Shown one piece after another: positions 61,822-64,000 of a stretch of DNA of 64,000 nt. Position 1 is the first letter of the stretch. Each line of letters begins with the position of its first letter. Position numbers and translations under genes: made by a program. The notes beneath the pieces are model-generated. The model was not told the origin of the DNA and made no database searches. It saw nothing but the letters and a program-made list of their open reading frames with translations. The stretch is from Strigamia acuminata (lineage: Eukaryota; Arthropoda; Chilopoda; Geophilomorpha; Linotaeniidae): contig OX442315.1 of NCBI GenBank assembly GCA_949358305.1, forward strand, positions 21,974,427 to 22,038,426, written 5' to 3'.

Positions 61822-62862
61822 TTAGATTTTTGTCGATCGCCGTTTCCTGTCTAATATGTAGTTAGGGATTCTTGAGTCGGTCTGAAAAAAAGTTTGGAAA
61901 ATTAAAGCCGTTAATAATGAGATGACACTCAATACCTCGATCATCGCTAATGGCTGCTGATTTTGTCTTGAAGCTTCTATTCTCATATGTAAAGCCTCCA
62001 AAACATGAACCAATCCTAGGATCTGGTGACTCAATTTATCCAGAAGTAGATCAGTTTCCAAATCGTTCACGTTGCTCGTTGATGGTTCGGACCTTTTGCG
62101 CCCACATCCGGTGAATGCGTTACAAAAAGGTCGTTTATTTTTCAATATCGCGTTTTCATGCCCATCTAAATCCTTCAATATTGATTGAAATGAATAAATT
62201 TTCAATTGATATGGAAAGATGAATGTATATATATTTTTAGGGAATTGATTTTGAATGGTGTTTGATTGCACGTCTATATACAATATTTTAGAAACTTTAA
62301 AATAGCGCATTTGTGAGAAATGTGATGTCGGATTAAGAGCTAACATCAATTTTGAAAAGGTGTATTCGAAATAGAAACGTATCTGATGCATAAACCTCCA
62401 TCTGGCTAATCTTCAAAACGCGCTAAAACACGGATTAGATGCTTTTTTTTGTCTTATTACTATTTCCAAATGCAGCCATTATAACCCAATGCGCAATAAC
62501 GCAATAAAACCGCATAATTCTTCCCTTTTGTTATCAAGGTAAAAGAAATCAATTTTCTCTTAAGTGTTTTGTGCTGAGCTCTTTTCTTGTATAAATTTAA
62601 AGTTAAAAAAAAGCATTAAATATAAAAAAATACAAATAAAAGAATTTCGCACGCAAACGGCTTTAAAGAATCTTTTAAATAGTTTAGAAAGGCAATTCTT
62701 AAAGGGAAAAGTTTTATCTATTTACCTACATTAAGTCATAAGAAACATTCATAGAGAATTTATAATAGAACTTACACTCTTTTGGGCTGCAGCTCCAACA
62801 GTACAGCAGGAGAAGATGATTAAGAGCAAGGTCACAAAACTGTGAATTGTGGCGTATTGCAT
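61822..62862 (-). CDS. CCAP: Crustacean cardioactive peptide precursor
   Basis: Neuropeptide precursor whose product, amidated PFCNAFTGC, acts on heart and gut muscle and drives ecdysis behaviour in arthropods. Three exons (62776-62862, 61936-62172, 61822-61881), all joined in phase 0, give 127 residues. Exon 1 encodes a signal peptide (MQYATIHSFVTLLLIIFSCC, then TVGAAAQKS). In exon 2 the peptide is framed by a KNKR cleavage site and by GRKR, which supplies the amidation glycine and a dibasic/tribasic cut. The two cysteines form the ring disulfide. After it comes a spacer with ILGLVHVLEALHMRIEAS, ending in a C-terminal YILDRKRRSTKI. It is the only copy of the peptide in the precursor, as usual. 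This is the strongest taxonomic marker in the window. Confidence 0.96.
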
Positions 62863-64000
62863 TTTAACGTTGGAGTGTTTACACTATATAAAATATAAAT
62901 AATTATATAACTGCGGTGTTGCAGCAAAAGAAACAAAAGAAACCGTTGGAAATTCAAGAAAGAACCAACACAAGCTTTGCAAGATAAAACGAGATTAATA
63001 CTTGTTATATGTACGTATAATTACATATTTTTAGTTGACTAAGCATTTATTTTGTTTACTAAAACTTTGGTTTTGCCCATCCCTCTAATTTTAATATGAC
63101 GCGATGTTTGTACAGTGAAAAATTGACTCGGGGCTTAACATTCGTGTTGTTGTGTAGACAGGCGAGCATTATTAGATTTTCTTACACCGCTGTTAGGCAT
63201 ATTTTCGGTATTTGTTCGTGTTTTGTTGAGCACACGGTGACTTAGCTGACTTGGCTGTCGGAAAGCTGTGTAATGACACATGCTTTTCCTTGCACTTAAG
63301 AGCCGGTTTACTTCATGCTGGCAAAATGAGTTTTTTGATGGCCTCAGATTGGTCAATGAAAGATTTGGAATTAAGAGGGGGATTTAGTATAAATCTGTCC
63401 AATGTCCAACATAATTACTGTAGTCATTTACAGCTATTATTCTCTGAGAATGAAAGTTTGATGGAGAGTTTGTAATTAATTGAATAACACATAATGTCAT
63501 AAATGTTAAATCGTAATTGAAGTTCTCAAATCGTATGTTTAAATAATGCATTGTACATAAATCTAACTACTAGGCTTAATGATTTAAAGAGACGGTGAAA
63601 ATGATAATTTCATTTGATATCATTTAATTTAATAATAAGTTTTTCGGTTTCCTTTGGCTATAGAAGTTGTATACTTTAAATATCTCATTTAGTTTAATTT
63701 ATTTTTTTTTATTAAATTTTTGAGGAGAAAGTATTTTAATAAAATAATAGAAATAGCAATATTGGTACGGTTACTCGGGAGTCACGGAAAATTGTTGCAG
63801 CAAAGACACCCACAAGGCGGGCAATTTATTACCGGCGCTTGAATATTTTGTTTGCGCAAGGTTAACTTCGGCACAAGGTGACAAATGAAATTTTAAATCA
63901 ATTTCAGACAGCTTTTTAGAAAAGAGATTTGCTGGATTTTTGTTTTTCTGTGTTTTTATTTTTGTTATTTTTATTTCCTTTCGAACGAAACAGGGATTGC
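62863..64000. other. Upstream region of CCAP, no further gene
   Basis: It should include the CCAP promoter. Short frames at 63135-63475 on both strands have no recognised content. The rest is AT-rich. Confidence 0.4.

Noticed and set aside
1-64000. CRISPR arrays, bacterial operons and ribosome binding sites
   Set aside because: Introns, signal peptides and animal gene families show this is eukaryotic nuclear DNA. The tandem repeats present lack spacer structure.

Overview
This is a window of eukaryotic, almost certainly arthropod, nuclear DNA. It is AT-rich, its genes carry many short introns (mostly 50-200 bp, GT-AG), and every recognisable gene has animal homologues. The best taxonomic marker is a crustacean cardioactive peptide (CCAP) precursor near the right end that encodes PFCNAFTGC followed by GRKR, the peptide conserved across arthropods. 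POLD4, HECTD2 and CHMP7 genes, with tyrosine-recombinase and foldback elements, lean towards a non-drosophilid lineage (crustacean, myriapod or chelicerate). That last step is inference; the species cannot be named from the sequence.

Layout, left to right. 0-6 kb holds three housekeeping genes: the 5' nine exons of WDR1/AIP1 (minus, running off the left edge), cyclin J (plus) and POLD4 (minus). 6.4-7.0 kb is a foldback-like repeat element. 7.6-12.9 kb is a cluster of three DEG/ENaC (pickpocket-type) channel copies, at least two of them broken. 13.4-19.9 kb is a complete INPP5F (Sac2 phosphoinositide phosphatase) gene containing two phase-compatible exons with similar starts. 21.4-26.2 kb is a degenerate tyrosine-recombinase mobile element with inverted repeats, a palindromic minisatellite and a hairpin-like right end. 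27.2-33.3 kb holds two secreted-protein genes: a four-exon protein with 16 cysteines, and an LNR protein carrying three copies of an unfamiliar YRDDTDGR module. 33.4-34.7 kb contains a 36-bp minisatellite and a TA-flanked MITE. 34.7-39.2 kb is gene-poor.

39.3-62.9 kb is densely packed: B4GALT7 (plus), a FAM193 homologue (minus), UBLCP1 (minus), ERI1 (plus), HECTD2 (minus), CHMP7 (plus) and CCAP (minus). Neighbours alternate between divergent pairs (WDR1/cyclin J, UBLCP1/ERI1, HECTD2/CHMP7) and tail-to-tail pairs (cyclin J/POLD4, B4GALT7/FAM193, ERI1/HECTD2, CHMP7/CCAP). The genes do not form one pathway. They cover actin turnover, cell cycle, DNA replication, endosomal phosphoinositides and ESCRT, proteoglycan linker synthesis, proteasome and ubiquitin control, histone mRNA/small RNA trimming and a neuropeptide.

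Exon calls come from reading GT-AG sites with preserved phase and comparing residues with remembered family sequences. No database search was run.
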